A stretch of 64,000 nt of DNA from positions 992,001 through 1,056,000 of the forward strand of contig NC_063078.1 in the NCBI RefSeq assembly GCF_022605165.1, in the 5' to 3' direction. Positions within the stretch are counted from its first letter, which is position 1; the number at the start of each line of letters is the position of its first letter. A program made the translations under genes and the position numbers. The notes beneath the pieces are model-generated. The model ran no database searches and was not told the DNA's origin. It was given only the letters and a program-made list of their open reading frames with translations. Below, piece by piece: positions 34,382 to 45,624 of this stretch. Source of the stretch: Purpureocillium takamizusanense (Eukaryota > Ascomycota > Sordariomycetes > Hypocreales > Ophiocordycipitaceae).

Positions 34382-35385
34382 GGCGACCGAGCCCCAGCGG
34401 GCGACGCGAGGCCTGCCCTTCGGGTCGCTTGTTCCAGGGCGGCGGCGCTTCTCGGGCTACGGGCGCCTCGGACGAGTCTGCTTAGGGCACAGAGCAGGTA
34501 GCTGCACTCGGCGTCTCGCGGGTGGGAGCAGACGTGTAATTTCGGAGAGCAGGGGGAGGGGCTGCTCAGCGTTCACGCGAGTCGAACGTCGCATCAGGCT
34601 GTTGCCTCGTCACCAGTCGCACGTGTAGGATATATCGCCGTCGTTCGTCTGCCGCGGAGAGCTCGCGTTGTAGCGCCACCATTCGTGTGCACGATTCGCC
34701 AGAGCCGCTGCGACATTCACGGCCCCAGTGCCTGGCCGTTCAAGCGAGTGTTAAAGTGTTGGCGTTGGACGTGTAGGGGCGCTTTGTTGTCGAGGGAGAA
34801 AATGTGCGGTGGTTTGGAAAGCCGCTACAAACCTTGGGATGGCGCCGCAAGGGCCAAAGTCGGCTTCATTACCTAAGGCGGGAGGTTTGCATCCGCAATT
34901 TGCACTGGCACCACGCTTTTTGTCACGCGCGCGTGGACAATGACGCATTGAAACTACCTATGCCGCAAGTACCAACCTCATGACTTAGTAGTTAGAGTTC
35001 CGTGAGCTTGAACGACAGAGCCCTCTTTATTTATCTGTATTACTCCCTTGTTTTCCCGCACGGTCGGAACTCTAGCACGACGCGACGCGGCCTTGCGACA
35101 GACGAACCGGAAAGGGCAAAGACCCCGCAAACGATTCCAAGGACGATATCCGGTTTCCTGAGCTATGACAATCATTCAAATCCAAAGCAGATCCCGGCCA
35201 GACGCCTCGACCATCATGCGCCGACCCAAACAGTGCCTGCCTGCGCCCATTGCCGCCCAACCATGAGACGTTCGCTATACACGTCACAAGATCCCATGGG
35301 CAAATTGTCGCTTTGTCCCTCTCCACCATCATTACCAGCTCACGCCGCGTCTGCGACAGTATCCAGCATCGCCAGTAATACGCTT
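34382..35385. other. Intergenic region, TFA1 promoter and SMC1 3' side
   Basis: About 1 kb between tandem minus-strand genes. No gene, RNA or notable repeat seen. The open frames that cross 35072-35385 are continuations past SMC1's true last splice site. Confidence 0.5.
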
Positions 35386-38300
35386 TCAAGCGTATTTGCG
35401 TAGCTATATATTCATTGTCAGGGTAAGGATCAACAGCGTGGTTACTGAGACTTACATCAAGCGTCAGCGTTCTCGAGCTGTTCACTTCTTGATCCCGGTA
35501 GACTCCGACTAAGCTTTCCGAGTCTTGAAAGAGGCCTGTCTTGAGACTGATGACAATGAACTGCATCCCAGGCCCTGCATGCTCGCGTATGTATTTTTTG
35601 ATCTTGTCCACGTTGGCGTTGTCGAGAGCAGCATCAACCTCGTCCAGCACGAAAAACGGGCTAGGCTGGTAGCTGTGAATGGCGAACAGGAGTGCCAGCG
35701 CGGCCATCGTCTTCTCTCCTCCGGAAAGGTGCTCCATGTCCCGGAAACGCTTCAGCGGAGGCATGGCGTGGTATTTAATACCCGACAGGTACGGCATGTC
35801 CGTGTCCTCCTCGATATCTAGGTAAGCCTGTCCGCCCAAGGGGTATGCTTCGGAGCGGGTAAGATCCTTGTAGACGTGCGATATCTGGTCTTGGATGTGG
35901 GTGAATGCTTTGTTGAATAGGTCGTACCTCCTCTGTTTAATATTATTAAAGGCCTCCTTGGCAGCGTGCGCTGCTGTCTTGGAGTCCTCGTATTCCTGGT
36001 CAGTTTGCTTGAGCCGCGTTTCGACGCTCTCCAACCGCTCCATTGCTCGCATATTGGGGTTGAGCTTCTCCAATTCCGTCGTCAGGGCCGCAATTTTTTC
36101 CATCAAGGTGTCCTCGACGCTCGCATCATCGGACTGTTCCATGTTAGTAACCACCAGTCCAGCAGGGCCGCCTAGATCCCGTCCTGCTATACTAACCTCT
36201 TTCAAGTCGCTGCTCAGCCCGTCAAAATCGATCTCAATGCCGTGGTCATCGAGAGCAATGTCCATCATCTCCTCGTCTTCACCATCCACGTCCATGGCGT
36301 CAGGGTCTTGCCTAAGCAAGTCATCCTCGTTGGGCAGGTTATCAAGCGTGCCCTCAACAAGGGGGATCTGGATCTGCTCCAACCGACATCTCCGCAGCAA
36401 TCCTGACTTGCTGGCGCTGTTCTTTTGGACCGTAGTCTCCAGGGCATTGATATCCCGTTGGCGCGCTTCGATGTCCTTACTGCGCCTCTGGAGTTCGGCT
36501 CGCGCCTCACTGACGGCCTGGTTTTTCTCTACCAAGTCCGCTTTGTGCTCCTCCAGCGTCTCGCGGAGCGCCTCTAGTTCGTCTTGCTCTTGACGCATCG
36601 CCGCCTCGATATTTGACTTCTCCTTGACATAGGACTTGATGTCCTGCTTGAGTCGGCGAATTTGCTCTTGCATCCGTCGGATTCGTGCCTCCGTGTCGCT
36701 GTGGCGCGTAACCTCCCATTTGAGACGGCTCTCCAGCCGCTGCTTCTGAACCTCGAACTGGCTTCGCCTCTCCGACACCTCTTGCTCGAATTTGCCCTGA
36801 GATGCTTCGTACGCACGGATGTCGCTGTACCCCAGCCGCCTGCAGAATTCGACGAATACTTGGTCCTCCACACGCGCAATGGCATCCTTGAACTCTTGTA
36901 CCGTCTCCCGCGTGCTGTCGAGCTGCAACATGTGCTCCTTGTACTTCGGTTGGAGTTCCCGAAGCTGCCTTTTGTGACTGTCCAGTTCGCGCTTCTTGCT
37001 CGTCCAGTTTTGGTTGAACACGGCTGCCTCCTCCTTTGTCGCGGCCAGGCGGCGCTCCAAGCCTGCCAGCTCGATCTGTAGAGACTCTTCCACCGTGCCA
37101 CGTCTATCGGCTTTCGGCAGCCGATCTATTTCGTCTCTCAATTTCGCGGCCATGCGCTGCAGGTTCTGCACATCAGCCTCCTCGAACCGCCTCTTGCCCC
37201 CCTTGGGTTCTGGGCCGCGACCACCAGTCATCAGGCCGGCTTTGTGGATAACATATCCCTCGAGGGTCACGGCCTTGACGTGGATTTTTCTCTCGTAACA
37301 GATGTGCTTTGCAATGTCCAGCGTGTCGCATACGACGGAGCTGCCACACGCATACGAGACAGCTCGCTCCACAGAGGGTTCAAAGTTGACCGTATCAATA
37401 GTCAGCCTGGCACCGGAGATGCCCTTGACAGCGGAATTGACAGCGTTGACCTTGATGTTGTCAAGTGGAATGAAGGTCATGGGTGCGAAGCGCTGCTCCT
37501 TCAGGTACTGGACGCAGTCAACCGCAGCCTTCTCCGTATCCACAACAACCGAGTCGAAGTCCCTCCCCAGGGCAACGATGACAGCTTCATCGTACTTTTT
37601 CTGTTTCGGCGTACACAAATCGCCGATGCGGCCACGGACACCGGGGAAGATGCGTTTCAGCGACGTGACCATCTCTTTCATGCGGGTCTCGCGGTCGTTT
37701 TGTCGTCTACCATCGTCGGCCTCTCGAAGCTTCCGGGCGACATCCTCAAGCTTCTCCTCGAGTTCGGTTCGCTTTTGATTGGTCCGCACTCGCTCTGATT
37801 GAAGCTGGTTGAACTCCTTCTTCTTGCCGGCAATCTCACTTGCGATGTCCTTGGCTGCTGCGTCTGCAGCGCTCCGTCTCTCGCCGGTGCTAGCCAGTTC
37901 GGCTTCGCACTTCTCGATAGCGGCCGATATGCTGTCCACCTTGCCCTTGAGATTGTTCACTGTAACCTCGTCTGCCTTGCGCTGTCGTTCGAGGTTCTCA
38001 AGTTTCGCTTGGTTGGCACCGGCCCGAGACATCACTTGAGCTCGTAGCAAATTATATTCTCTCCGATCCGCGTCGCTGATGTCTCTGCCTTGCTTCTTCA
38101 TCTGCTCCTTGATGTCCTTCTCAAAGACCTCTTGAGCTTTGCCAACGCTTTCTATGTCTTTCTGGACTTTCTGCACGATATTGGCTTGATCGTCGAGTTC
38201 CTTGGACACCTTCTGGCTCTGAGACTGGAGCCGGTCGACATGCTGCGACGATTCGTGAACTTTTTCGTCGAAAGGAACGAGTGCATTTTCTCTGTCTTCA

Positions 38301-39381
38301 ATATTCCTCTCTTTAAGCTTGATTTCCTTTTCGGTTCGGGCCACGACGCGTCCGGCCGCATTCTGCTCTTTCCGAGCCGCGTCGAGGCGAAGCTCATAAG
38401 ATTCAATATTTCGTCGAAGTTCTTTGAGGTCCTCTTGATGGTCTTGAATGGCAGCACTGGATTCATCCATGGCTCTCTGAAAATGATAAAGCTTCCAGAG
38501 GCACTGCGTGATGATGGCCGCATCCTTTTCGTCCGTCTTCCTTTGGAAACTGTCGGCCTCCTTCTTCTGTTCGCGATATTGCTTGATCTCGGAGTTGATG
38601 CCGCGGCGCCTGTGCAGCTGGAAATTTTGATTATCGGCAGCCTGCTCAGCCTCTATTTGTAATTTCTCGTACTCAGTCTTGTACTCCAGGCTGCCAGAGA
38701 TTTGTTCAATGAGGCGTGTTAGGTCCTGGGGAGACTGTGAAGCAATCGCTTCCACATCGCCTTGGAAGACCAGGAAGTTGCGGGCCTTGATCAAGATATT
38801 CTCCGTTTCCAAGGCCTCGTTGTATTGCTGCGCGGTGACGACGCGGTCGTTGATGCGATATTCGCTGGCGCCTTGGTTGGTGATTGCGCGCTTCCACTTC
38901 TGCTCTTCGCCAGCGTCATCTTCGTATACAGCCATTACCCAAGCCGTCTTTGGATCACCTCTGGAGGCCTTGTCGTCGGTGTCCGGCAGCCCGTTGGCAT
39001 CTCCGTTCGCCTCGGCGGACCCGTCGTCATTGATCTTGGAAGTCTTCAGGACCCGCCCACGATATACGAGGTCTTTAAGATGAGCAGAGCGTAGATGAGA
39101 TGACTTGATGCCCAAGACAAAGGAAATAGCATCCATGCTAGATCGAACACATTAGCGGGCGCTTGACAGGAACGACGACGAAACGCAGAGACTCACGAGT
39201 TGGACTTGCCGGATCCATTTGGGCCAATAATGGAGGTGAAGTACGAGTCGCCGAAGAGGAGGGTATGGTGGCCCTTGTACGACTTGAAGTCTGAGCTCGC
39301 AAGTTAGCGCAGAGCAGTCGTTGCGGCGAAAGGGTCCGACAGATACGCACTGAAGAGCTCGAGGCGGATGAGCTTGCCCAT
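35386..39381 (-). CDS. SMC1: Cohesin subunit SMC1
   Basis: ATPase arm of the cohesin ring that holds sister chromatids and shapes chromatin loops. Exons: 39381-39351, 39290-39197, 39137-35456, 35403-35386; 1274 residues. The N-terminal head has the Walker A motif GPNGSGKS at 33-40 and VYRGRVLK. Two long coiled-coil arms flank the hinge at about 530-690 (GRIGDLCTPKQKKY, YVIHKAGLMTGGRG). The C-terminal head has the signature LSGGEKTMAALALLFA near 1175 and Walker B FFVLDEVDAALDNANV near 1205. The last exon is only 18 nt and adds LRKYA and the stop. Without that splice the frame would run on into non-homologous sequence. It is divergent from GPC1. Confidence 0.97.
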
Positions 39382-41249
39382 GGTCACGGCAGCTCAGCGA
39401 CCATACGCCTCGGGGCGCAAAGTCTAGCGTCGGACGTGATCGGTCGAGGGGGGGTAGTTAATGGGCCTGAAGGACAGAGAGGACTGGCCGCAATGGACAA
39501 CGGTCGTAAATCAAAGCTGTTGGTACCACCCGGGAAGGCTGCGCAAGTGTATCGGCGCGAGTATTGTCGGCGCGCGAGTGTCGAATGGTGAACGCGACAG
39601 CGCAGTCACTACTGGTGTCTAGATGCTCCAAGTCGAACGCTCTCAATATGGCAGTCCAATTCGAAATGGAACATTGAACCACGTCAAGGTTGCGAGGTGA
39701 CGGTCGTCGGTGAGTTCAAGGCGCACTTGTGCATCGAGAAACGCGTCGCGCGTGGCCTGGGAGAGACTGTAGCCAGGGTGGGGAATTATTACCGCGAATG
39801 AGTGTATTCGCCGGGTGGTTCCAAGGGTGGTGCTGGGCCGTGCCCACTGTGAGCGATGCGGGGGTCGATGAGTCGCACTGTGAAAGCACGTGATTAACAG
39901 TGTGGCCCTGCGCTCAATGTATCAAACTTGCCGGTTACCCATCAATTCAATTCTATCACTACCTATAGATCATTAATATTCCGCTTTTCTTAATACGTCT
40001 AAATTCTATACTATTATTTAATAATTACTTAAGATTAAATAATAAATTTATATTTATATTTATAATTTTATTTATTATAATAATATTAAATAATATAAAT
40101 ATTTTAGAGTCTTATTAATAATAGTAGAAAAAAACATTTAGTTATATTTTAAACTCTACAAGTAGGAGCTATTCGAGAGTCTTGAAATGTAATGAAACTA
40201 GCAATGCGCTAGATTGCGCGTGCAGGGAGGATTGGTAGATGAGAGCTATCCAACCAGAGTCCAGAACATGACCACCTGCTTGGCTAACTAGCAGTTGGTG
40301 CGCACTGAGGAGGAAGGCTGTCGTGGACAGAAGTTTGCACGTGGCCCCGTGTTCCTACTGTTAGTATACTAGACCTGAACGTCTGCAACTTGCTGTACTT
40401 GCCTGTTCCCACTACCACTATCTTACTTCATGACCGCAGCGCAGTTGATGACTTCCATAAACGATGAGCATTTTGCACATCGACGTACCTGATGGTAGTA
40501 TAAGCTGGGTAGATTGACGGGAGCCTCTAGCCCTGAGGCTCCTGGCGGAGGTTTCCCGCGCTGCTTTATGTGCGGCGCGGGTGGGCTGTGCTGGGCGACC
40601 AACTTACTGGGCTGTCGCGCTGGAAGCCGGCATGCAGGGTGGTGGTCACCCCCCCCCCTCTCTTCTCTTCTAGCACTCATCACTGAGGTGCAGGTGGGCT
40701 GGGTCCATCGGCCAAGGCACGGCCCAAATAGGCAACCATAGACCTCCTGCAGCTAGCAGACCAGGTGATACCGTCAACGCAATCGTGACATGCCCGCCTG
40801 GCATCTTGCTCTTGTTCACATCACAACACGATTACCTTCCTTCCGTCTCACTTGAGCGCCGACCCGTTCTGTCTCCTTTATCGACGACTGGTTTGGCAGC
40901 AATACGCCCAACACCACTTGGCAACTTGAAATGCACGCGCATGCCAGCTCCCCAGATCAACACGCCGCTGCTAACCTGCCTTGCTCGCAGAGTTCCGGAC
41001 GTTAGGCCACGTCAGGGACGTGCTGTCCCTAGCGTCGAGCTTCGCAACACCTCGTCTAGTGCGACCTCGAAGACCTCGTTGTACCTCTCCGATAGCACAT
41101 CCGCGTTTCGATTCGTGGACGCGCCGCGCCCACTTGGCGTTGTACGCACTCACGGCCCAGGCTTCGGTCCAGCGAGCTGCATGAAGCAACGACGGCCTTG
41201 ACCGAGCCAAGCATTGCCGTTTTAACTGCCGGCGATCTAGACAATAACC
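39382..41249. other. Divergent intergenic region between SMC1 and GPC1
   Basis: About 1.9 kb, including the AT-rich island described separately. The remaining sequence is of normal composition and has no supported gene. A C run (40650-40659) and a short CT tract lie within it. Confidence 0.55.
39950..40170. other. AT-rich island
   Basis: About 220 bp made almost entirely of A and T, with sharp edges against GC-rich DNA. It includes a perfect 10-bp inverted repeat (40013-40022 and 40034-40043, loop 11 nt), a TTATATTTATATTTATAATTTTATTTATTA stretch written here only as positions 40046-40076, and an AGAGTCTT motif that recurs just outside (40106 and 40174). It may be a mutated repeat relic (repeat-induced point mutation), an organellar insertion or a local regulatory or origin sequence. 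Confidence 0.7.
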
Positions 41250-42917
41250 ATGGATGGTGATGTTGTAGGGGCTCCCATGCCAGCCGTTGCTGCTGGCGTC
41301 AGCGGCCCCGATCAAGATGTATCCTCCCTCCTCAGCTCGTCGCCGCCCGATGGTGCCATACTCGAATCTCCTTCCCTCAGCGCCACGACATCAAAAAGCC
41401 CCAGGCTCTCGCGAAATCCATCCTTCTCCGGTAGCAGCTCCTATCAGGATGACTGGGACCCTTTGCCGCCCCTCGACCGTCTGACCGTCCTTGACCTACT
41501 CGACAACTTCGCTCTGCCACATCAGCTGGAGAAGCTTCAAAAGGGTATTTCAGCTCAGACACGCAAGGTCCGCCGTTCCAGAGACGCCTTCAAATCCAAA
41601 ACTCAGCTGGCACGCGATCGCATGGTGGAAGAATGGCGTCGCCGTGTCCCATCAGCCGATGAACAACTTGATCGATACAGAAAGCGCATGCGCCAGCGCG
41701 TCGACAAGCTCGGCAAACAGTGGAACGATACCAAAGCCATCAGCCTGCGGGAGAAGATATCCTTCATCTGCGGCGTTATGAACATATTCATCAGCGGATA
41801 CCTCATCGGCGGCTTCCCGCAGTACTTTCATCTCTGGTATACGGCACAGCTGGTATATTTCATGCCCATCAGGTTCTTTACATATCACCGCCGTGGCTAC
41901 CACTACTTCCTGGCTGATCTCTGCTATTTTGTCAACGTGCTCCTGAGCCTTAGTATATGGGTCTTCCCTGGCTCGAAGCGGCTCTTCACCTCCGCCTATT
42001 GTCTGGCGTTCGGCAACAACGCTGTCGCCATCATCATGTGGCGCAACTCTCTCGTATTCCACAGCTTCGACAAGGTCACCTCTCTCTTCATCCACATCAT
42101 GCCGTGTGCCACGCTTCACTGCATCGTTCATCTGTATCCCGAGGCACTGCAGAAAGAACGGTTCCCCGCCATTTGGACCATCAAACACTCTGCCCCCGGC
42201 TCGCCCACTGCGTATGCCAACGTTGTGTCCATGTTAGCTTGGAGCACCTTGCCATACGCATTCTGGCAGCTGAGCTACTATTTCTTCATTACCGTGCGCC
42301 GCAGGGAAAAGATTGCTGCAGGCCGCCCCACGTCTTTCACCTGGTTGCGACGCTCGTACTCCAAAACTTGGATCGGCAAGGTTGTCCTGTCCCTCCCAGA
42401 TGCTCTACAAGAGTCGGCCTTCATGTTGATTCAATACTGCTATGCGGTGCTTACCATGCTTCCTTGTCCCTTGTGGTTCATGAGCCGATACGCCTCTTCT
42501 GCATTCCTGTTGGTAGTCTTCGCCTGGAGTATTTACAACGGCTCGACCTACTATATTGACGTTTTTGGTAAACGTTTTCAGAAGGAGCTGGAGGCTATGA
42601 AAGCCGAAGTTCTGAAATGGCAGACCACACCGGAGCTCATGCTTCAGTCGCCGCTCATCACGCCGCACCCCGATGCGCCGTCAGCACAGGCAGCGGCTGG
42701 CTTGGCCACACAGCCTATCGACGCGGCCGCAGACGCCAGTCATGATGTACCCTCTGGAAACAAATCACCCAGTTGGGACAGTGTCAAGGGTCGCAACCAG
42801 GCTCTTGAAAATATCCCGCTTCTGGACGAAAGCATACCCATATCAGCGACTGGTGTGGAAGGCGGGGCTAGAGACATGGCTCGTGAGCGGAGAGCCGGGA
42901 ACGAGCTTGATTCTTGA
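41250..42917 (+). CDS. GPC1: Glycerophosphocholine acyltransferase 1
   Basis: Membrane enzyme (family formerly DUF2838) that acylates glycerophosphocholine with acyl-CoA to form lysophosphatidylcholine, part of phosphatidylcholine remodelling. Single exon, 555 residues. The cytosolic N-terminus is Ser-rich (SRNPSFSGSSSYQDDW) and then helical and basic (LDRYRKRMRQRVDKLGKQW). From about residue 170 to 435 come multiple transmembrane helices: ISFICGVMNIFISGYLIGGF, FPQYFHLWYTAQLVYFMPI, RGYHYFLADLCYFVNVLL, FGNNAVAIIMWRNSLVFHS and the His-containing TSLFIHIMPCATLHCIVHLY. A conserved FGKRFQKELEAMKAEV helix follows, then a variable tail. It is convergent with CDH1. Confidence 0.95.
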   Translation: MDGDVVGAPMPAVAAGVSGPDQDVSSLLSSSPPDGAILESPSLSATTSKSPRLSRNPSFSGSSSYQDDWDPLPPLDRLTVLDLLDNFALPHQLEKLQKGISAQTRKVRRSRDAFKSKTQLARDRMVEEWRRRVPSADEQLDRYRKRMRQRVDKLGKQWNDTKAISLREKISFICGVMNIFISGYLIGGFPQYFHLWYTAQLVYFMPIRFFTYHRRGYHYFLADLCYFVNVLLSLSIWVFPGSKRLFTSAYCLAFGNNAVAIIMWRNSLVFHSFDKVTSLFIHIMPCATLHCIVHLYPEALQKERFPAIWTIKHSAPGSPTAYANVVSMLAWSTLPYAFWQLSYYFFITVRRREKIAAGRPTSFTWLRRSYSKTWIGKVVLSLPDALQESAFMLIQYCYAVLTMLPCPLWFMSRYASSAFLLVVFAWSIYNGSTYYIDVFGKRFQKELEAMKAEVLKWQTTPELMLQSPLITPHPDAPSAQAAAGLATQPIDAAADASHDVPSGNKSPSWDSVKGRNQALENIPLLDESIPISATGVEGGARDMARERRAGNELDS

Positions 42918-43670
42918 TGCGGGCTTGAACGCCAACGGTGGCTACTCCAGTGTCTCTTTCGTGGTCGAAAGCTCGTATCCGCACATGGAGCATTGATTGG
43001 CTGCACCGCCATGCGATCGGTCAGTTTCGCGTCTAAGAGATTGGGAGACAGGTTCTCGTAGGTGGATAGGTGTTCTGGTGTCTTCTTTTGTTGCGTCTGT
43101 TGGACAAGACATCCTCGCTGCATCGTCAATCAGATGGATGTGCGTGCAGTCTCTGAAGTGGCCGAATAGGACGACCGCCCGCAATAGATCCATATGGCAA
43201 CCGACCATGACCTACCTTTGTGAGGTTTTCTGTGGTTGGCGTTCGTTATGCGGACGTCAGGACGCGTTGTAATACAGTAGTCAAGATGTAAAGAGTAGTT
43301 TGATTCTTGCGTCGAGAAGCGTCACCTTCTCTGGATTGCGCTATGCCCGAATAAAATGCCAACAATAATCGCTACACAGACGCTACTTGCCCCGTGCAGC
43401 CCCAAACACCCTTTTCTCGCCCGCAAGTCCATGGACACCGTATCGACATTCAGTTAGCACTGAAGTTGAGTGGTGGCAAAGTAAAGGCAGCCCACAAGCG
43501 CCACTGTCTAGACAAACCCAATGAGCGAAGGAAAGAGCGAAGACTCTCACCATTAGTGCTGTTCGTATTGAACCAAATGGCGCCAAGGAAGCTCGACAGG
43601 CCCACGGTTGGCTGAGCCTGAACATGCCCATTTCCCTTAGACCGTTATGTCGATGCGCATGTTGAGAGCC
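42918..43670. other. Convergent intergenic region, GPC1 and CDH1
   Basis: About 750 bp, expected to hold both 3' UTRs. An AATAAA lies on the plus strand at 43351-43356 and might serve GPC1. No gene seen. Confidence 0.5.
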
Positions 43671-45624
43671 TTATCGAATGATGCCCCAGTCCGCCAGTCG
43701 TCCACCGCCATTCTCTCCTTCTTCTCGGGCTCCTGGCCGACGGCCAAAGACAGACCAAAAGCGCAGCGTCTCGTCCCCTGCGCCCGTCACGACCACGCGG
43801 CCGTCTGGGCTCATAGCCAAGTACAGCACACGATACGTATGACCTGTCAAGCTCGCAACCTGCGTCATTGAAGGGTACTTCCACACGACAATCTGGTTCT
43901 GACTGTACCCGTGTGTGGACACAATCTCATTGGAGTTCTTTGACCAGGCAATATTGCAGACCTGGCTACCCGTGTCGATTTCGTTGATGACCGATCCCTT
44001 GACTGTGTCGTGGAAGATGATGCGTCGATCAGCTGTGCCTCCGCCGGAAGCGAGTAGACCTCGTTGGTGTGGAGACCATGAGATGGCCTTTACGGCTGCG
44101 GTGTGGTCCGAGAACTTCCACAGTGGTGTGTCCGAGAGCTTATCCCAGACCATCAACTTGTTGTCGTTTCCCCCACTGGCGAGCTGGCCATCTTCGCAGT
44201 TCCACTTGAGACCGCAGACTTCCTGCTTGTGTCCAACGAGCTTTCTGAGCCACTGATCAGGAGCCCGAACGTCCCGATGGTATATCAGTCTGTCACGCGA
44301 TCCCGATGTCAGGATGTGTGTGTTCCAGGCCAGCGACCCTACGCGCGCCGTGTGCCCGGTCATCGTCCGTAACCGTCTCGTCTTCTCAGCGTCCCAAATC
44401 TGGACAAGCCCCTTCCCAGTACCAATAGCCAGGTGGGTTCCCTTTTGGATCCATGAGACGCTGGTGACAGTATCGTCCTCGAGCGTGCAAAGTTTGTTGA
44501 CCTTACTTGTCTGGGCGTTCCACATGTAGACGCTGGATCCCAACCCGACACCCAGCACGTTTGCGCTTCCCCAATCAACCAGATTCAGGTAAAAATCATC
44601 GGCGAGCTCGGGGGCATCCAGAACCTTGTATGGTACCTTGCTCACCGCCCGAGGTTGTCTTCGGGGGCTCAGGAGCAGCTGCTGGCTTCCAAACCGGACT
44701 GGCGAAAGGCTGTAGATTTCGGCTCTCGTGTCCAGATTGGGCCCATGACGACTCTGCGGCGTTTTTGTGGGCGTTGGGTGGCCTGCCACATGGCTTTGGT
44801 GGCGTGGTGACATGTATGAGAAGAGGTTCTTGTGAGGTGTGGACGGAGTCAGGGAAGAAGGAAGCGACGGAGCCGAGCCGTTGATCGGCGGCGTATGTGC
44901 GCGCGCACCATTGTTCGCATGGGCCTGAACAGACGACGAAAGTGCATTCTCAGAAGCCAGTACGGGAGTCGATGCTTGAGGCACCGAGCTGTCGAAGAGC
45001 TCAGCCCGAAGCAGAGTGGAAAACGTGCGGTTTGCTTCCTCGGCTATCCGTGGAGATTAGCGTTCCTCTTCTTGAGTGGAGACTAAAGGGATCAGGACAC
45101 TCACTCTTTTGAAAATGAAGTTCGCCATGTGGCGTACGTTTCTTCTGTCTTGAGGGTGTGGCTGGCGACCCGTCGTCGTGGAGAAGGCTGAAGCTGGCTT
45201 GGAGGTCCTGGCCGGCGCGAGAAGGTATGAACCTGGAGTTCTATCAGCGTCTGATTCGTTTCAAGTGCTATAGGGGGAGGGCGCAGTACCGGTCACCGTT
45301 TATTCTTTGCCGTTTGCGATGGGGGCTAGCACTTGGCGTGCTCTCTCGATGGGGCCGTTGAAGCTCTCTTAGCAAAGCGCTATCAACGACTTGCGCTTCC
45401 ACGGCGGCCGACCTTCCAGCCCCATCGCTGGCCCTTGTACGACTGCGTATCCTCCCAGACCCGTCGCCATCACCACCTTGTCTAACTTCTGAGGAAAGTT
45501 GGTCGGACAGGGGAGGGGGCGTAGACGGCCTGGCAGGACTGTGCATGGTGGGTGTCCTGGTATCACTGATACTCCGCTTGGAGGAGGAGCCCGTTACCGC
45601 CGGGCCCGCGGCTTCGGGTTGCAT
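43671..45624 (-). CDS. CDH1: Cdh1/Fizzy-related activator of the anaphase-promoting complex
   Basis: WD40 adaptor that brings D-box and KEN-box substrates to the APC/C in late mitosis and G1. Exons: 45624-45290, 45232-45105, 45043-43671; 611 residues. The C-box is DRFIPSR (111-117) and bridges the first splice junction. A Ser/Pro-rich region with several SP/TP sites follows, as expected for CDK control. The segment RAVSKVPYKVLDAPELADDF precedes seven WD repeats (for example TLEDDTVTSVSWIQKGTHLA, VGHKQEVCGLKWNCEDGQLA, LTGHTYRVLYLAMSPDGRVV). The C-terminal IR dipeptide (WGIIR) that docks on Cdc27 is present. The start ATG is the only one upstream of the C-box in that frame, although the frame stays open for another 244 codons upstream. 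Confidence 0.95.

Noticed and set aside
35525..39094. Several plus-strand open frames of 100-230 codons opposite SMC1
   Set aside because: They mirror the coiled-coil coding strand (Ser/Leu-rich shadows) and have no independent support.
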